64,000 bases of DNA from Acinetobacter haemolyticus CIP 64.3 = MTCC 9819. GTDB taxonomy: Bacteria; Pseudomonadota; Gammaproteobacteria; Pseudomonadales; Moraxellaceae. The notes under the pieces were generated by a model that saw nothing but the letters and a program-made list of their open reading frames with translations, was not told the DNA's origin and ran no database searches. Below, piece after piece: positions 47,814 through 57,264 of this stretch. The stretch is taken from assembly GCF_000369065.1 (NCBI RefSeq), contig NZ_KB849812.1, positions 476,871-540,870 on the forward strand, written 5' to 3'. The position numbers and the translations under genes were made by a program. Positions within the stretch are counted from its first letter, which is position 1. The number at the start of each line of letters is the position of its first letter.

Positions 47814-47915
47814 GTCGATCGCCTCTAATGGTCTCAAATAGATGATGGGTAGGTTGTACTCAGACTTGCAATCAAACAAGTGAGTAAATAAGGCTATTCA
47901 GTATCTTATAAAATG

Positions 47916-47966
47916 AAAAAAAAGTCCCCCTGAGATGCGATTATAGCATCGCAAGTAAGAGGGACT
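47916..47966 (-). terminator. ilvD terminator with nested hairpin
   Basis: AGTCCC (47923-47928) pairs with GGGACT (47961-47966), and GCGAT/ATCGC pairs inside it. On the minus strand an eight-T tract follows, as expected for an ilvD terminator. Confidence 0.8.
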
Positions 47967-47974
47967 GAGTTGGC

Positions 47975-49804
47975 TTACAAAACTCGTACTGCACCTTTGG
48001 CTGCACTAGTTGAATGCAACGCGTAAATCTTCAATGACTTAGAAACTTTACGTTTACGTTCTTCGGCAGGATGCCAACCTTTTGCCTCTTGAACGGTACG
48101 ACGATGCGCCATGGTGGCATCATCAACATCGAGGTGAATGGTACGGTTTGGAATATCGATTTGAATAGTATCGCCATCTTCAACCAAACCAATTGCACCG
48201 CCTTCAGCCGCTTCTGGTGATACGTGACCAATTGACAAACCTGAAGAACCACCTGAGAAACGGCCATCGGTAATCAAGGCACAATCCTTACCTAAGCCTT
48301 TCGACTTCAAGTAACTGGTCGGATACAACATTTCTTGCATACCCGGTCCACCACGTGGGCCTTCGTAGCGAATCACAACAATATCACCTGCCACAATTTT
48401 ATGATCCAAAATCGCTTCCACAGCGGAATCTTGGCTTTCAAAAACACGTGCTGTGCCTGTGAATTTGAGGATTGATTCATCCACACCTGCAGTTTTTACG
48501 ATACACCCATCTAACGCAATGTTGCCGTAAAGCACTGCCAAGCCACCATCTTTAGAGAAGGCGTGTTCTGCATTACGAATCACACCTTTTTCACGGTCAC
48601 CATCAAGTGTTGAATAATAACGGTTTTGCGAGAATGCTACTTGCGTTGGAATGCCACCCGGTGAAGAGCGGTAGAACTCATATACATCCGCATCTTCAGT
48701 GCGAATAATATCCCATTTGTCTAAAGCATCTTTGAGGGTTTTTTCATGTACAGTTGGGCATGAGGTATTCAATAAATTGGCACGATCAAGCTCACCTAAG
48801 ATCGCCATGATGCCACCTGCACGGTGCACATCTTCCATATGCACATCAGATTTTGCAGGGGCAACTTTAGACAACACTGGTACTTGGCGAGACAAGCGAT
48901 CAATATCATCCATGGTGAAATCAACTTCAGCTTCATGTGCAGCTGCAAGTAAATGTAATACCGTATTAGTTGAACCACCCATTGCAATATCAAGCGTCAT
49001 TGCATTTTCAAACGCAGCTTTAGTTGCAATTGAACGTGGCAAAATGCTGTCATCATTTTGTTCATAATAACGTTTCGCAAGTTCAACCACTAAGCGACCC
49101 GCTCTTAAGAACAACTTTTCACGATTGGCGTGGGTTGCCACGATTGAACCATTGCCTGGAAGCGATAAACCAAGTGCTTCCGTTAAACAGTTCATTGAGT
49201 TGGCGGTAAACATACCTGAACATGAACCACAAGTAGGACATGCAGAGCGTTCGAACGCTGCGACTTCTTCATCGGTATAGCTTTCGTCTGCCGCAACTAC
49301 CATCGCATCGACAAGGTCAATCGCCTTCTCATCGCCACGGAATTTAACTTTACCCGCTTCCATTGGGCCGCCTGATACGAACACCACTGGAATGTTCAAA
49401 CGCATCGCTGCCATCAACATGCCCGGTGTGATCTTGTCACAGTTCGAGATACATACCATTGCATCAGCACAGTGTGCATTGACCATGTATTCCACTGAGT
49501 CCGCGATCAAATCACGCGAAGGCAATGAATACAACATGCCGTCATGACCCATCGCAATGCCATCATCAACAGCAATGGTATTAAATTCTTTAGCAACTCC
49601 ACCCGATGCTTCAATTTCTCGCGCAACCAGTTGCCCTAGATCTTTAAGATGCACGTGGCCTGGAACAAATTGGGTAAATGAGTTGACCACCGCAATAATT
49701 GGTTTGCCAAAATCTTCATCTTTCATACCTGTCGCACGCCATAAACCGCGCGCGCCAGCCATATTTCTTCCATGTGTTGATGTTTTCGAACGATAATCAG
49801 GCAT
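47975..49804 (-). CDS. ilvD: Dihydroxy-acid dehydratase
   Basis: 609 aa from ATG 49804 ([20 protein letters not shown]), matching the usual length of about 610; a start at 49846 would add 14 residues. Motifs are the iron-sulfur cysteines in [13 protein letters not shown] and [21 protein letters not shown], and [24 protein letters not shown] in the form [10 protein letters not shown]. It makes 2-oxo acids in valine and isoleucine synthesis. Confidence 0.98.
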   Translation of the reverse strand: MPDYRSKTSTHGRNMAGARGLWRATGMKDEDFGKPIIAVVNSFTQFVPGHVHLKDLGQLVAREIEASGGVAKEFNTIAVDDGIAMGHDGMLYSLPSRDLIADSVEYMVNAHCADAMVCISNCDKITPGMLMAAMRLNIPVVFVSGGPMEAGKVKFRGDEKAIDLVDAMVVAADESYTDEEVAAFERSACPTCGSCSGMFTANSMNCLTEALGLSLPGNGSIVATHANREKLFLRAGRLVVELAKRYYEQNDDSILPRSIATKAAFENAMTLDIAMGGSTNTVLHLLAAAHEAEVDFTMDDIDRLSRQVPVLSKVAPAKSDVHMEDVHRAGGIMAILGELDRANLLNTSCPTVHEKTLKDALDKWDIIRTEDADVYEFYRSSPGGIPTQVAFSQNRYYSTLDGDREKGVIRNAEHAFSKDGGLAVLYGNIALDGCIVKTAGVDESILKFTGTARVFESQDSAVEAILDHKIVAGDIVVIRYEGPRGGPGMQEMLYPTSYLKSKGLGKDCALITDGRFSGGSSGLSIGHVSPEAAEGGAIGLVEDGDTIQIDIPNRTIHLDVDDATMAHRRTVQEAKGWHPAEERKRKVSKSLKIYALHSTSAAKGAVRVL

Positions 49805-50015
49805 TTTGTATTCCCAACAAGTTTGTGCTCGAGATGAATGGGACATTCTCTCTGGCGAAATGATACTGAGCTAAACCCATCATACTACAAGTTATCGCTT
49901 AACTGATGACCACAGAACCTATCTTTTTTTGCTCAAAAGCTATTCCTTCCGTTCAATTAGGGGCTATGGGCTTTTTGGCTTATAATTTGCGGTAAATTTT
50001 CTTTGGATTATCTTC

Positions 50016-50978
50016 GTGAAAATCATTTTTGCTGGTACGCCCGAATTTGCGGCAACCGCATTGGCGGCATTATTAAAAACATCACACCAGATTATAGCGG
50101 TTTACACTCAACCTGATCGTAAATCAGGACGTGGGCAAAAACTAACACCCTCTCCTGTAAAGCAACTCGCACTTGAACATGGTTTACCTGTTTTTCAACC
50201 ACTGCATTTTAAAGCGTCGACTGAAGAAGGTTTAGCTGCTCAACAAGATTTGGCAGCTTTAGGCGCGGATGTCATGGTGGTCGCTGCTTACGGCCTAATC
50301 TTGCCACAATCCGTATTAGATACACCCAAATACGGTTGCTTAAATATTCACGGCTCTCTGTTACCTCGTTGGCGTGGTGCTGCACCGATTCAACGTGCCA
50401 TTGCCACTGGTGACGATGAAACAGGGATTACCATCATGCAAATGGCAGCCGGCTTGGACACAGGCGATATGATGTATAAAACCTATTGCCCAATCACTGC
50501 AACAGATACCTCTGCAACATTGCATGACAAACTGGCAACGCAAGGTGCTGAAGCCATTTGTACCGTACTTGAATCAGAACAAAGCCTACAGGACTTCATT
50601 GCCAAACGTGAAGTGCAAGATGAAACACACACTGTTTACGCACACAAATTAGTCAAAACAGAAGCACGCATCGACTGGACACAAACGGCAATCCAAATCG
50701 ATCGCAATATTCGTGCCTTCAATCCTTGGCCTGTGGCTTTTATCCAGCTTGATGAAAATAATGCGCTACGTGTTTGGGGATCTATGCGCTCTCAACATAG
50801 CAAAGCAGATGCGCAAATCGGTGAAATCTTAGCGATTGATAAACAAGGTGTACATGTCGCTTGTGGTGATAACAGTACCGTGTGCTTAACCAGTTTACAG
50901 TGGTCAGGGGGTAAGGCGCTTAATCCTGTACAAATTGCCCAAACACAAAAATTGAACATTGGACAAATTCTCCCATGA
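50016..50978 (+). CDS. fmt: Methionyl-tRNA formyltransferase
   Basis: 320 aa from a GTG start. The formyl-folate binding motif is LPRWRGAAPIQRAI preceded by NIHGSLL, and AAGLDTGDM follows. It formylates initiator Met-tRNA. The gene overlaps rsmB by 4 nt; the pairing is widespread in gammaproteobacteria. No peptide deformylase gene is visible upstream. Confidence 0.97.
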   Translation: MKIIFAGTPEFAATALAALLKTSHQIIAVYTQPDRKSGRGQKLTPSPVKQLALEHGLPVFQPLHFKASTEEGLAAQQDLAALGADVMVVAAYGLILPQSVLDTPKYGCLNIHGSLLPRWRGAAPIQRAIATGDDETGITIMQMAAGLDTGDMMYKTYCPITATDTSATLHDKLATQGAEAICTVLESEQSLQDFIAKREVQDETHTVYAHKLVKTEARIDWTQTAIQIDRNIRAFNPWPVAFIQLDENNALRVWGSMRSQHSKADAQIGEILAIDKQGVHVACGDNSTVCLTSLQWSGGKALNPVQIAQTQKLNIGQILP

Positions 50979-52282
50979 ACCCATCAAATCAATCATCTGC
51001 AAAAAATTTGAATCTGCGTGCGCAGGTGATCAAAACACTTTTGGCTGTTCAAAATGGGCAATCTTTGTCTTCCGTTTTGAATCAACATATCAATATGGTT
51101 TCTGAACGTGACCGTGGTTTATATCACGAGCTTACTTTAGGTTGTTTACGCCAATGGTATTCTTTAAAAGCCATTACCTTACCATTGCTCACCAAACCGT
51201 TAGACAATGAAGCCCTAGAAAGTTGTTTATATCTTGGTTTATATCAAATTTTATGTACACGTATTCCTGTACATGCTGCAATTTCAGAAACGGTAAATGC
51301 TGCTAAGCAACTCGGTTTCGAGCCAATGAGTGGTTTGGTCAATGCGATTCTGCGTCGTGTTTCACGTGAAACAGATGAATTTGAAACAGCTTTGAATAAT
51401 ACCCATGGTTTACCAAGTTGGTTATTCAAACGACTCAAAAAAGATTGGCCTGAGCAAGTAGAGCCACTCTGCCAAGCCTTAAAACAAGTCGCGCCACTGA
51501 CTCTGCGCGTCAATGAACGCCAAGTCAGTCGTGACGAATATCTAGATATTTTGGATGAAGAGCAAATCGATGCTCGTGAATGCGAATTTTCTGATGTCGG
51601 TATTGTTCTTAGGCAAACTGGCAATATAACGCTTTTACCAGGTTTCGAAGCAGGCGGATTTTCAGTTCAGGATGAACATGCGCAGTTGTGTGCCACTCTG
51701 TTACCCGATTTAGATGGCAAAGTTGTGGTCGATGCATGTGCTGCGCCAGGGGGTAAAACCGCACATATTCTAGAACGGTTTAATCCTAAAAAGCTGATTG
51801 CGATCGACCAAGACCCTAAACGTATTGTTCGTATTGGTGAGAACCTAGAGCGCTTGGCTTTAAATCTAGATAATGTTGAGATTTTAGTTGCTGATGCCAC
51901 CACGTGGCAGGCGCAAGAACCTGTCGATTGCATCGTGCTGGATGCGCCGTGTTCTGCAACAGGTGTCATTCGTCGCCATCCAGATATTCGCCTACTCAGA
52001 CAATCTACAGACATTGCTCAAACGGTTGCGCTACAGCAACAAATTTTGCAACAGATGTGGCAACAGCTTAAAGTCGGTGGCACATTGCTCTACATCACCT
52101 GCTCAATTTTAAAAACAGAGAATGAACATCAAATGGTCAAATTCTTTGCTGAACATCCAAATGCCAAAGAGATCAAAATCACTGCGGATTGGGGCATTGA
52201 GCAGATGCATGGTCGTCAGCTTTTACCTTCTGATCAATCAGGTGATGGTTTTTATTATTGTCGTATCCAGAAGATTGCCTAA
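50975..52282 (+). CDS. rsmB: 16S rRNA m5C967 methyltransferase RsmB
   Basis: 435 aa. An N-terminal NusB-like domain (residues 15-140) is followed by a Rossmann methyltransferase. SAM motif DACAAPGGKTAHILE and the catalytic cysteines in DAPCSATGVIRRHPDI and YITCSI are present. It starts within the fmt stop (ATGA). Confidence 0.97.
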   Translation: MNPSNQSSAKNLNLRAQVIKTLLAVQNGQSLSSVLNQHINMVSERDRGLYHELTLGCLRQWYSLKAITLPLLTKPLDNEALESCLYLGLYQILCTRIPVHAAISETVNAAKQLGFEPMSGLVNAILRRVSRETDEFETALNNTHGLPSWLFKRLKKDWPEQVEPLCQALKQVAPLTLRVNERQVSRDEYLDILDEEQIDARECEFSDVGIVLRQTGNITLLPGFEAGGFSVQDEHAQLCATLLPDLDGKVVVDACAAPGGKTAHILERFNPKKLIAIDQDPKRIVRIGENLERLALNLDNVEILVADATTWQAQEPVDCIVLDAPCSATGVIRRHPDIRLLRQSTDIAQTVALQQQILQQMWQQLKVGGTLLYITCSILKTENEHQMVKFFAEHPNAKEIKITADWGIEQMHGRQLLPSDQSGDGFYYCRIQKIA

Positions 52283-52290
52283 CACAAACA

Positions 52291-52320
52291 AGAAAGCCAT
52301 ACATCGATGTATGGCTTTCT
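52291..52320. terminator. 30-bp perfect palindrome after rsmB
   Basis: AGAAAGCCATACATC and its exact complement run without a loop. No long T tract follows, but it lies between convergent rsmB and metS-like genes and probably terminates both. Confidence 0.65.
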
Positions 52321-52340
52321 GAATTCTGATCTACGTATTT

Positions 52341-52457
52341 TTATACGCTATCGTCCTTTTGTTCGGGATGACGCATCAAATGTATAATTGAAAGTGCCAA
52401 TCCGCCCCACAACAAGGTGATTGCAACGATCATCATGATTAAAGCTGAACTATTCAT
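52341..52457 (-). CDS. MetS-like small subunit of methionine/alanine importer
   Basis: 38 aa, below normal ORF cutoffs. One hydrophobic segment (LIMMIVAITLLWGGLALSII) and the tail HLMRHPEQKDDSV match the small-subunit family found beside NSS transporters. AGGAGATTAGG lies upstream of the ATG. It starts 9 bp after the stop of the large-subunit gene. Confidence 0.88.
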   Translation of the reverse strand: MNSSALIMMIVAITLLWGGLALSIIHLMRHPEQKDDSV

Positions 52458-52466
52458 CCTAATCTC

Positions 52467-53945
52467 CTAACGATTCTTTAAGCTGCTCATAAACAACGCA
52501 CCGATTGCGCAGAATAAGATACAACCCCAACCAAACCAAAGCTGTAAGCTCATTGCATAATCACCATAACCTTTTTGCAATAAAGCACTTAATGCAAGAC
52601 CCAGTGTTGAAATCAAAACAACAGGAGTCACGATGGTTAACGTCAGTTCCCAAACTGGGCCCAGTTGCACCGTTGAAACACGATTAACATGCTGCTCCAA
52701 TTGTTTCATCAATGAGCGCTTGAACCATGACACCATGATGATTGACACTAATGCACCTGAAACAATACCCAAGTTATTGATAAAGTGATCAATAATATCG
52801 ACGAGCTTAATCGCATTGGCACTTGAGAATAAGAAGATCGAAACAGCACCTGTACCACCACCAATGATCGTAACGGCTTTTGCACGACTCCAACTCAACT
52901 TGTCCTGCATCGCAGAAATCGGCACCTGTAAGATACTCACCATCGAGGATACGCCCGCTACAAACAGCGAGGCAAAGAACAAGATACCAAACAACTCAGC
53001 CCCTGCACCCAAGCTTGAAATAATCTTTGGAAATGCAATAAATGCTAAGCCAATCCCACCACTCACAACATCCTGAACGCTAGTCCCTGCTGCGTGTGCC
53101 ATAAAGCCTAAAGCCGCGAAGACACCAATACCCGCTAAGATTTCAAACGATGAGTTGGCAAAACCAATCACGAGGCCTGAGCCGGTTAAATTGGTTTTTG
53201 GCTTCAGATAAGAGGCATAGGTCACCATGATCCCAAATCCAATCGACAAGGAAAAGAAGATATGACCATAAGCAGCCAACCAAACTTTATAGTTCTTCAT
53301 CGCTTCCCAGTTTGGGGTGAAAAAGGCATTCAAACCATCTACCGCACCAGGCAAACGTAAAGCCTGAATGACTAAAATACCAAACAGTACCAATAAGATC
53401 GGCATGAAAATACGGTTTGCAAGTTCAACCCCTTTTCGCACACCGCCATACAAGATGAATAGTACTAAAGCCCACACCCCGATCAACGGCCAAAACAAAT
53501 GACTGATAAAGGTCATATCAAAGCCAGAGGATTGTGAAGTGGCTAAAAAGTTACTAAAGAAAAAGCTTTCTGGGTCTGTGCCCCAACTTTGACCAAAAGA
53601 GAAATAAATATAACTGCCTGCCCACGTCAATACACTGGCGTAATACAAGGCAATCACGATACACACACAAGCTTGCCACCACCCTAAAGGTTCTGCTGGC
53701 TTGCTGAGCTGTTGATACGCTTTTGGTGGTGCACCGTTGCTACGATGTCCCACGGCATAGTCTAAAAATAACAACGGTAAACCCGCTGTTAATAATGCAA
53801 CCAAATAAGGGATTAAGAACGCACCACCGCCGTTCTCATATGCAACATAAGGGAAGCGCCAAATGTTTCCTAATCCGATCGCCGAACCGATTGCGGCAAT
53901 AATAAAACCTGATCGTGCCGACCAGTGCTCACGAGTATCTGTCAT
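52467..53945 (-). CDS. NSS-family sodium-dependent amino acid transporter (MetP-like)
   Basis: 492 aa. Twelve helices are expected; the N-terminal signature is IAAIGSAIGLGNIWRFPYVAYENGGGAFLIPY, with sodium-site residues. Together with the 38-aa partner it resembles the Corynebacterium MetPS importer of methionine and alanine. Substrate is by similarity. Confidence 0.9.
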   Translation of the reverse strand: MTDTREHWSARSGFIIAAIGSAIGLGNIWRFPYVAYENGGGAFLIPYLVALLTAGLPLLFLDYAVGHRSNGAPPKAYQQLSKPAEPLGWWQACVCIVIALYYASVLTWAGSYIYFSFGQSWGTDPESFFFSNFLATSQSSGFDMTFISHLFWPLIGVWALVLFILYGGVRKGVELANRIFMPILLVLFGILVIQALRLPGAVDGLNAFFTPNWEAMKNYKVWLAAYGHIFFSLSIGFGIMVTYASYLKPKTNLTGSGLVIGFANSSFEILAGIGVFAALGFMAHAAGTSVQDVVSGGIGLAFIAFPKIISSLGAGAELFGILFFASLFVAGVSSMVSILQVPISAMQDKLSWSRAKAVTIIGGGTGAVSIFLFSSANAIKLVDIIDHFINNLGIVSGALVSIIMVSWFKRSLMKQLEQHVNRVSTVQLGPVWELTLTIVTPVVLISTLGLALSALLQKGYGDYAMSLQLWFGWGCILFCAIGALFMSSLKNR

Positions 53946-54313
53946 AAAATAACCTAATCCTAAGGCAACTTTTGATGCTGCTGTTATCTGTTTGTTGTAC
54001 TGCTAGCAAAAAAAGTACCAATGCAAATCCTATTATTGTTTGAACTAGAAAAAACCTTTTGAGTTTTATTTTCTTATATCCAAACCAGCAAAAATTAGAA
54101 AATCTTTCCTTAAAAAATTTCGCTAATTTTTGCCCGTTGATGATTGAACAATACCCTTTTTTATTTATTTTTACTGTAAATTCTGCAAAAAAAATCTGCC
54201 GTTCATCGCTAATTCCAACACAATTGATTATTTTTCAACTCAATCGAGGAGGTGCCGTTTAAATTTATCAATTGCTCCAAAAATTAAGCCTGTTGATCCT
54301 GATATACAAGCAT
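53946..54313. other. AT-rich intergenic region, no gene seen
   Basis: 368 bp, mostly A/T runs. A GAGGAGGTG motif near 54246 is followed only by a stop-rich stretch. No hairpin with a T tract, tRNA or credible reading frame was found. It presumably holds the promoter of the MetP-like gene near its right-hand start. Confidence 0.5.
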
Positions 54314-54886
54314 TTAGTTTTTGATTCGATAATGCCCTGTGATCTTATACTGAAATAAAATATCGGATTCTTCTGTACCACGACCAATGTTATGCAAAAT
54401 TAACGGTGTTTTCTGCAGAAAGCTTTTTTTATCCGAAACAATACCGATGTGTACCAACCCTTTTCCTAAATCCCACGTGACAATATCTCCAGCATGATAT
54501 TGTTGGTCAGTGACTCGATAACCTTTTCGCTGGAAATAGGTCGCAATGTTGGGCACTCGCCGATGATCGATATTTTTATCAGGTGCTTTGAGTCCCCATT
54601 TATTTGGATACAGGCTGAAATGCTTACGCATGTCCTCATGGATCCCTTGTTGTAAATCGATGCCTTGCTGGCGAAGTGCCCGTACGACCACATCTGTACA
54701 TACGCCTTTAATCAACGGAACATCTCCCATCGGGTACGCTAAACGTGTGTAAGCAGGATCATAATATTTGGTCACACCGATTTGCTTTCTGGCATCGGTT
54801 ACCAGCTGTTGTGAAGAAAATGCCGATACAGACATCGTCCATGCAAAACAAACAGCCAGTAAAATTGGTTTACGCCATCTCATCAT
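54314..54886 (-). CDS. DUF1287-family secreted protein
   Basis: 190 aa with a signal peptide (LAVCFAWTMSVSA). DUF1287 blocks YYDPAYTRLAYPMGDVPLIKGVCTDVVVRALR and YHAGDIVTWDLGKGLVHIGIVSD are clear; the Cys, His pattern suggests an NlpC/P60-like amidase. It starts 4 nt inside the aldehyde dehydrogenase gene end. Confidence 0.88.
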   Translation of the reverse strand: MMRWRKPILLAVCFAWTMSVSAFSSQQLVTDARKQIGVTKYYDPAYTRLAYPMGDVPLIKGVCTDVVVRALRQQGIDLQQGIHEDMRKHFSLYPNKWGLKAPDKNIDHRRVPNIATYFQRKGYRVTDQQYHAGDIVTWDLGKGLVHIGIVSDKKSFLQKTPLILHNIGRGTEESDILFQYKITGHYRIKN

Positions 54887-56331
54887 GATATCTCTTTAAT
54901 CACCAATAAGCGTTCTTCCTGCATATCACGAATCGCAGCATGAATTCCCTCACGCCCCAAACCAGAATCTTTCACGCCGCCATACGGCATATTGTCAACG
55001 CGGAAGGTTGGAACATCATTGATAATCACCCCACCCACATGCAAATGATCCCATGCATACAGCATATGATTTAGGCTTTGGGTATATACTCCTGCTTGTA
55101 ACCCGAAACGGCTTTGATTAATAGTCGCAATGCCCTGCTCAAAGTTTTTAAATTTTTCTAAAATTGCGACTGGGCCAAATGCTTCATCTTTATAAATCTC
55201 AAGCTTGGCATCAACATTTTCTAGCAATGTAGGTTCCAGTAAAACACCGTGTAGATTTCCGCCGATCAGTATTTTTGCACCTTTCTTTTCTGCCTTATCG
55301 ATCCACTTTTTGAGACGCGTTGCTTCCGCTGATTTGATCATTGGGCCCACCAATGTAGTGGATAATGTTGGATCATCCGCTTTGATCTTTTTCAGCTTTG
55401 CCAAGAGTTTCTTTTTCACTTCAGCATAAATATCAGCATGTATTAAGATACGCTGCACACTAATACAAATCTGCCCCGCATGCCCATATGCAGCACCAAT
55501 CAAACGGTCAATCAAAGCATCATCGACCACCGTATCCGCATCGATGAGTACCGCAGCATTACCTCCTAACTCTAAAGTTACCTTCTTGCGGCCTGCACGT
55601 GCTTTCATATCCCAACCGACTTGATCAGAACCTGTAAAGCTCAGCAATTTAAAACGGTCATCGGTCACGAGAATATCCGCAGCTTGTCGTTCACAAGGCA
55701 ATATAGACCATGCCCCTTTCGGTAAATCCGTCTCTGCCAGTACTTCGGCAATTTTCAACGCACTAATCGGCGTTAAACTCGCTGGTTTCAGTACGAATGG
55801 ACAACCCGCAGCAATAGCAGGGGCAATTTTATGTGCAACCAAATTCAGTGGAAAATTAAACGGACTAATGAGAGATACAGCACCAATCGGTACTTGCTTG
55901 ACCATGCCACGATAGCGTGCTGCTGCAGGCGTAACTGCCAAAGGTAACACACGACCTTCATCGATTTGAGTGACTGCATCTGCCGCCAACTGAAAGGTAT
56001 TAATCAAACGCTCAACTTCTGCACTCGCAGCATTGCGTGGTTTGCCGCCTTCAGCAATTAAAATTTCGGTCAATTCATCACGTAATTCATTAAATCGTTT
56101 CACACAATGCTGTAAGATTTTTTGCTTTTGATACGGTTTTAATGCGGCCATCTCTACTTCAGCTTTGACTGAGGCTACGATTGCTTTTTCTAGCACTTTG
56201 TCATCTGCCACAGCAACACGAGCAAAAACGCTCTGCTGATATTTATTCTGAACCTCTAGCCACTGCCCTGTACTCACCGCTTTACCCGCCACGTACAGTG
56301 GATAATCCTTCACATTTTCTAGCTCTGTCAT
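54883..56331 (-). CDS. NAD(P)-dependent aldehyde dehydrogenase
   Basis: 482 aa. Catalytic motifs: Asn in SPFNFPLNLVAHK, Glu in VTLELGGNAAVL and Cys in HAGQICISVQRIL, all intact. Closest to lactaldehyde/phosphonoacetaldehyde-type dehydrogenases; substrate unknown. The 3' end overlaps the DUF1287 gene by 4 nt. Confidence 0.92.
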   Translation of the reverse strand: MTELENVKDYPLYVAGKAVSTGQWLEVQNKYQQSVFARVAVADDKVLEKAIVASVKAEVEMAALKPYQKQKILQHCVKRFNELRDELTEILIAEGGKPRNAASAEVERLINTFQLAADAVTQIDEGRVLPLAVTPAAARYRGMVKQVPIGAVSLISPFNFPLNLVAHKIAPAIAAGCPFVLKPASLTPISALKIAEVLAETDLPKGAWSILPCERQAADILVTDDRFKLLSFTGSDQVGWDMKARAGRKKVTLELGGNAAVLIDADTVVDDALIDRLIGAAYGHAGQICISVQRILIHADIYAEVKKKLLAKLKKIKADDPTLSTTLVGPMIKSAEATRLKKWIDKAEKKGAKILIGGNLHGVLLEPTLLENVDAKLEIYKDEAFGPVAILEKFKNFEQGIATINQSRFGLQAGVYTQSLNHMLYAWDHLHVGGVIINDVPTFRVDNMPYGGVKDSGLGREGIHAAIRDMQEERLLVIKEIS

Positions 56332-56461
56332 TGTTGTTGTCTCTTTGCAAAAAATTAAAAATAGACTACTGCATCTTTGCCTAGTTCACTATATGATGCG
56401 CCCAATCACAGATGAATTCACAACAATTCATTACGCTTTTGATATGAATTAGGACAATACG

Positions 56462-57214
56462 ATGAAAGAATTAAAAATATCAATCTTGGCTTTAGGAATA
56501 AGCCTATGTGGGCTAGCACAAGCGGATGTGATTGGTGTAAAAGCTGATGCCAGTTATTGGTTTTATGATGGAAAAGCTCAAGTTAAGCCAAATAATATAA
56601 GCTCTCTATCCAATCACACAGGTGCAGATAACCTTTTGTTAGATCCATATGCGGGTTATAGAGAATATGATTTAGAACGTAAAGGTTCAGCTCAGATCTC
56701 TCTTGCATTTGAACACCCTATCCCTTTACTACCAAATGCTAAAATTCGCTATGTAAATTTAAAATCACAAACTGAAAAAGAAGTCGCGGGCCAACCGATT
56801 TATGATCTTGATATCGATCATACCGATTTTATTTTATATTATGAGATCTTAGACAATATCGTCGATGCAGATGTTGGTTTAGGTGCAACCACTCTAAATG
56901 GCCATGTCAAAACCTTATCTGCAAGCAATACTGACATTGATAAAACCGTTCCTGTGATCTATGGATCTGCTGGGGTCAAGCTACCATTTACAGGTCTCAG
57001 TGCCAAAGGCGAACTGTTATATAGCAACTTCAATGATACCAAGATCACTGATGCGCTAGCCGAGTTACAATATAACTTTATTGATAATCTGCTGGTCGAT
57101 GTCGGCTTAAAAGCAGGCTATCGAATCTTAGATATTAAATTGGATGACTACAAGAAAAATGATCTTAAATTTGATTTCAAGGGACCTTATATCGGAATCA
57201 ACATTCACTTCTAA
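56462..57214 (+). CDS. TIGR04219-like outer-membrane beta-barrel protein
   Basis: 250 aa. A signal peptide ends near GLAQA-D. The body is rich in alternating strands (VIGVKADASYWFYDGKA, LPNAKIRYVNLKSQ) and ends in the phenylalanine-terminated GPYIGINIHF typical of barrel proteins. Function unknown. It is divergent from the aldehyde dehydrogenase gene and has its own terminator. Confidence 0.85.
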   Translation: MKELKISILALGISLCGLAQADVIGVKADASYWFYDGKAQVKPNNISSLSNHTGADNLLLDPYAGYREYDLERKGSAQISLAFEHPIPLLPNAKIRYVNLKSQTEKEVAGQPIYDLDIDHTDFILYYEILDNIVDADVGLGATTLNGHVKTLSASNTDIDKTVPVIYGSAGVKLPFTGLSAKGELLYSNFNDTKITDALAELQYNFIDNLLVDVGLKAGYRILDIKLDDYKKNDLKFDFKGPYIGINIHF

Positions 57215-57230
57215 CATCTGAATATCACAT

Positions 57231-57262
57231 AAAAAGCCCTGAATCACTCAGGGCTTTTTTTT
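57231..57262. terminator. Bidirectional intrinsic terminator
   Basis: AAAAAGCCCTGA, loop ATCAC, TCAGGGCTTTTT and T8. It serves the barrel gene and the convergent SLC13-like gene. Confidence 0.92.
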
Positions 57263-57264
57263 AT

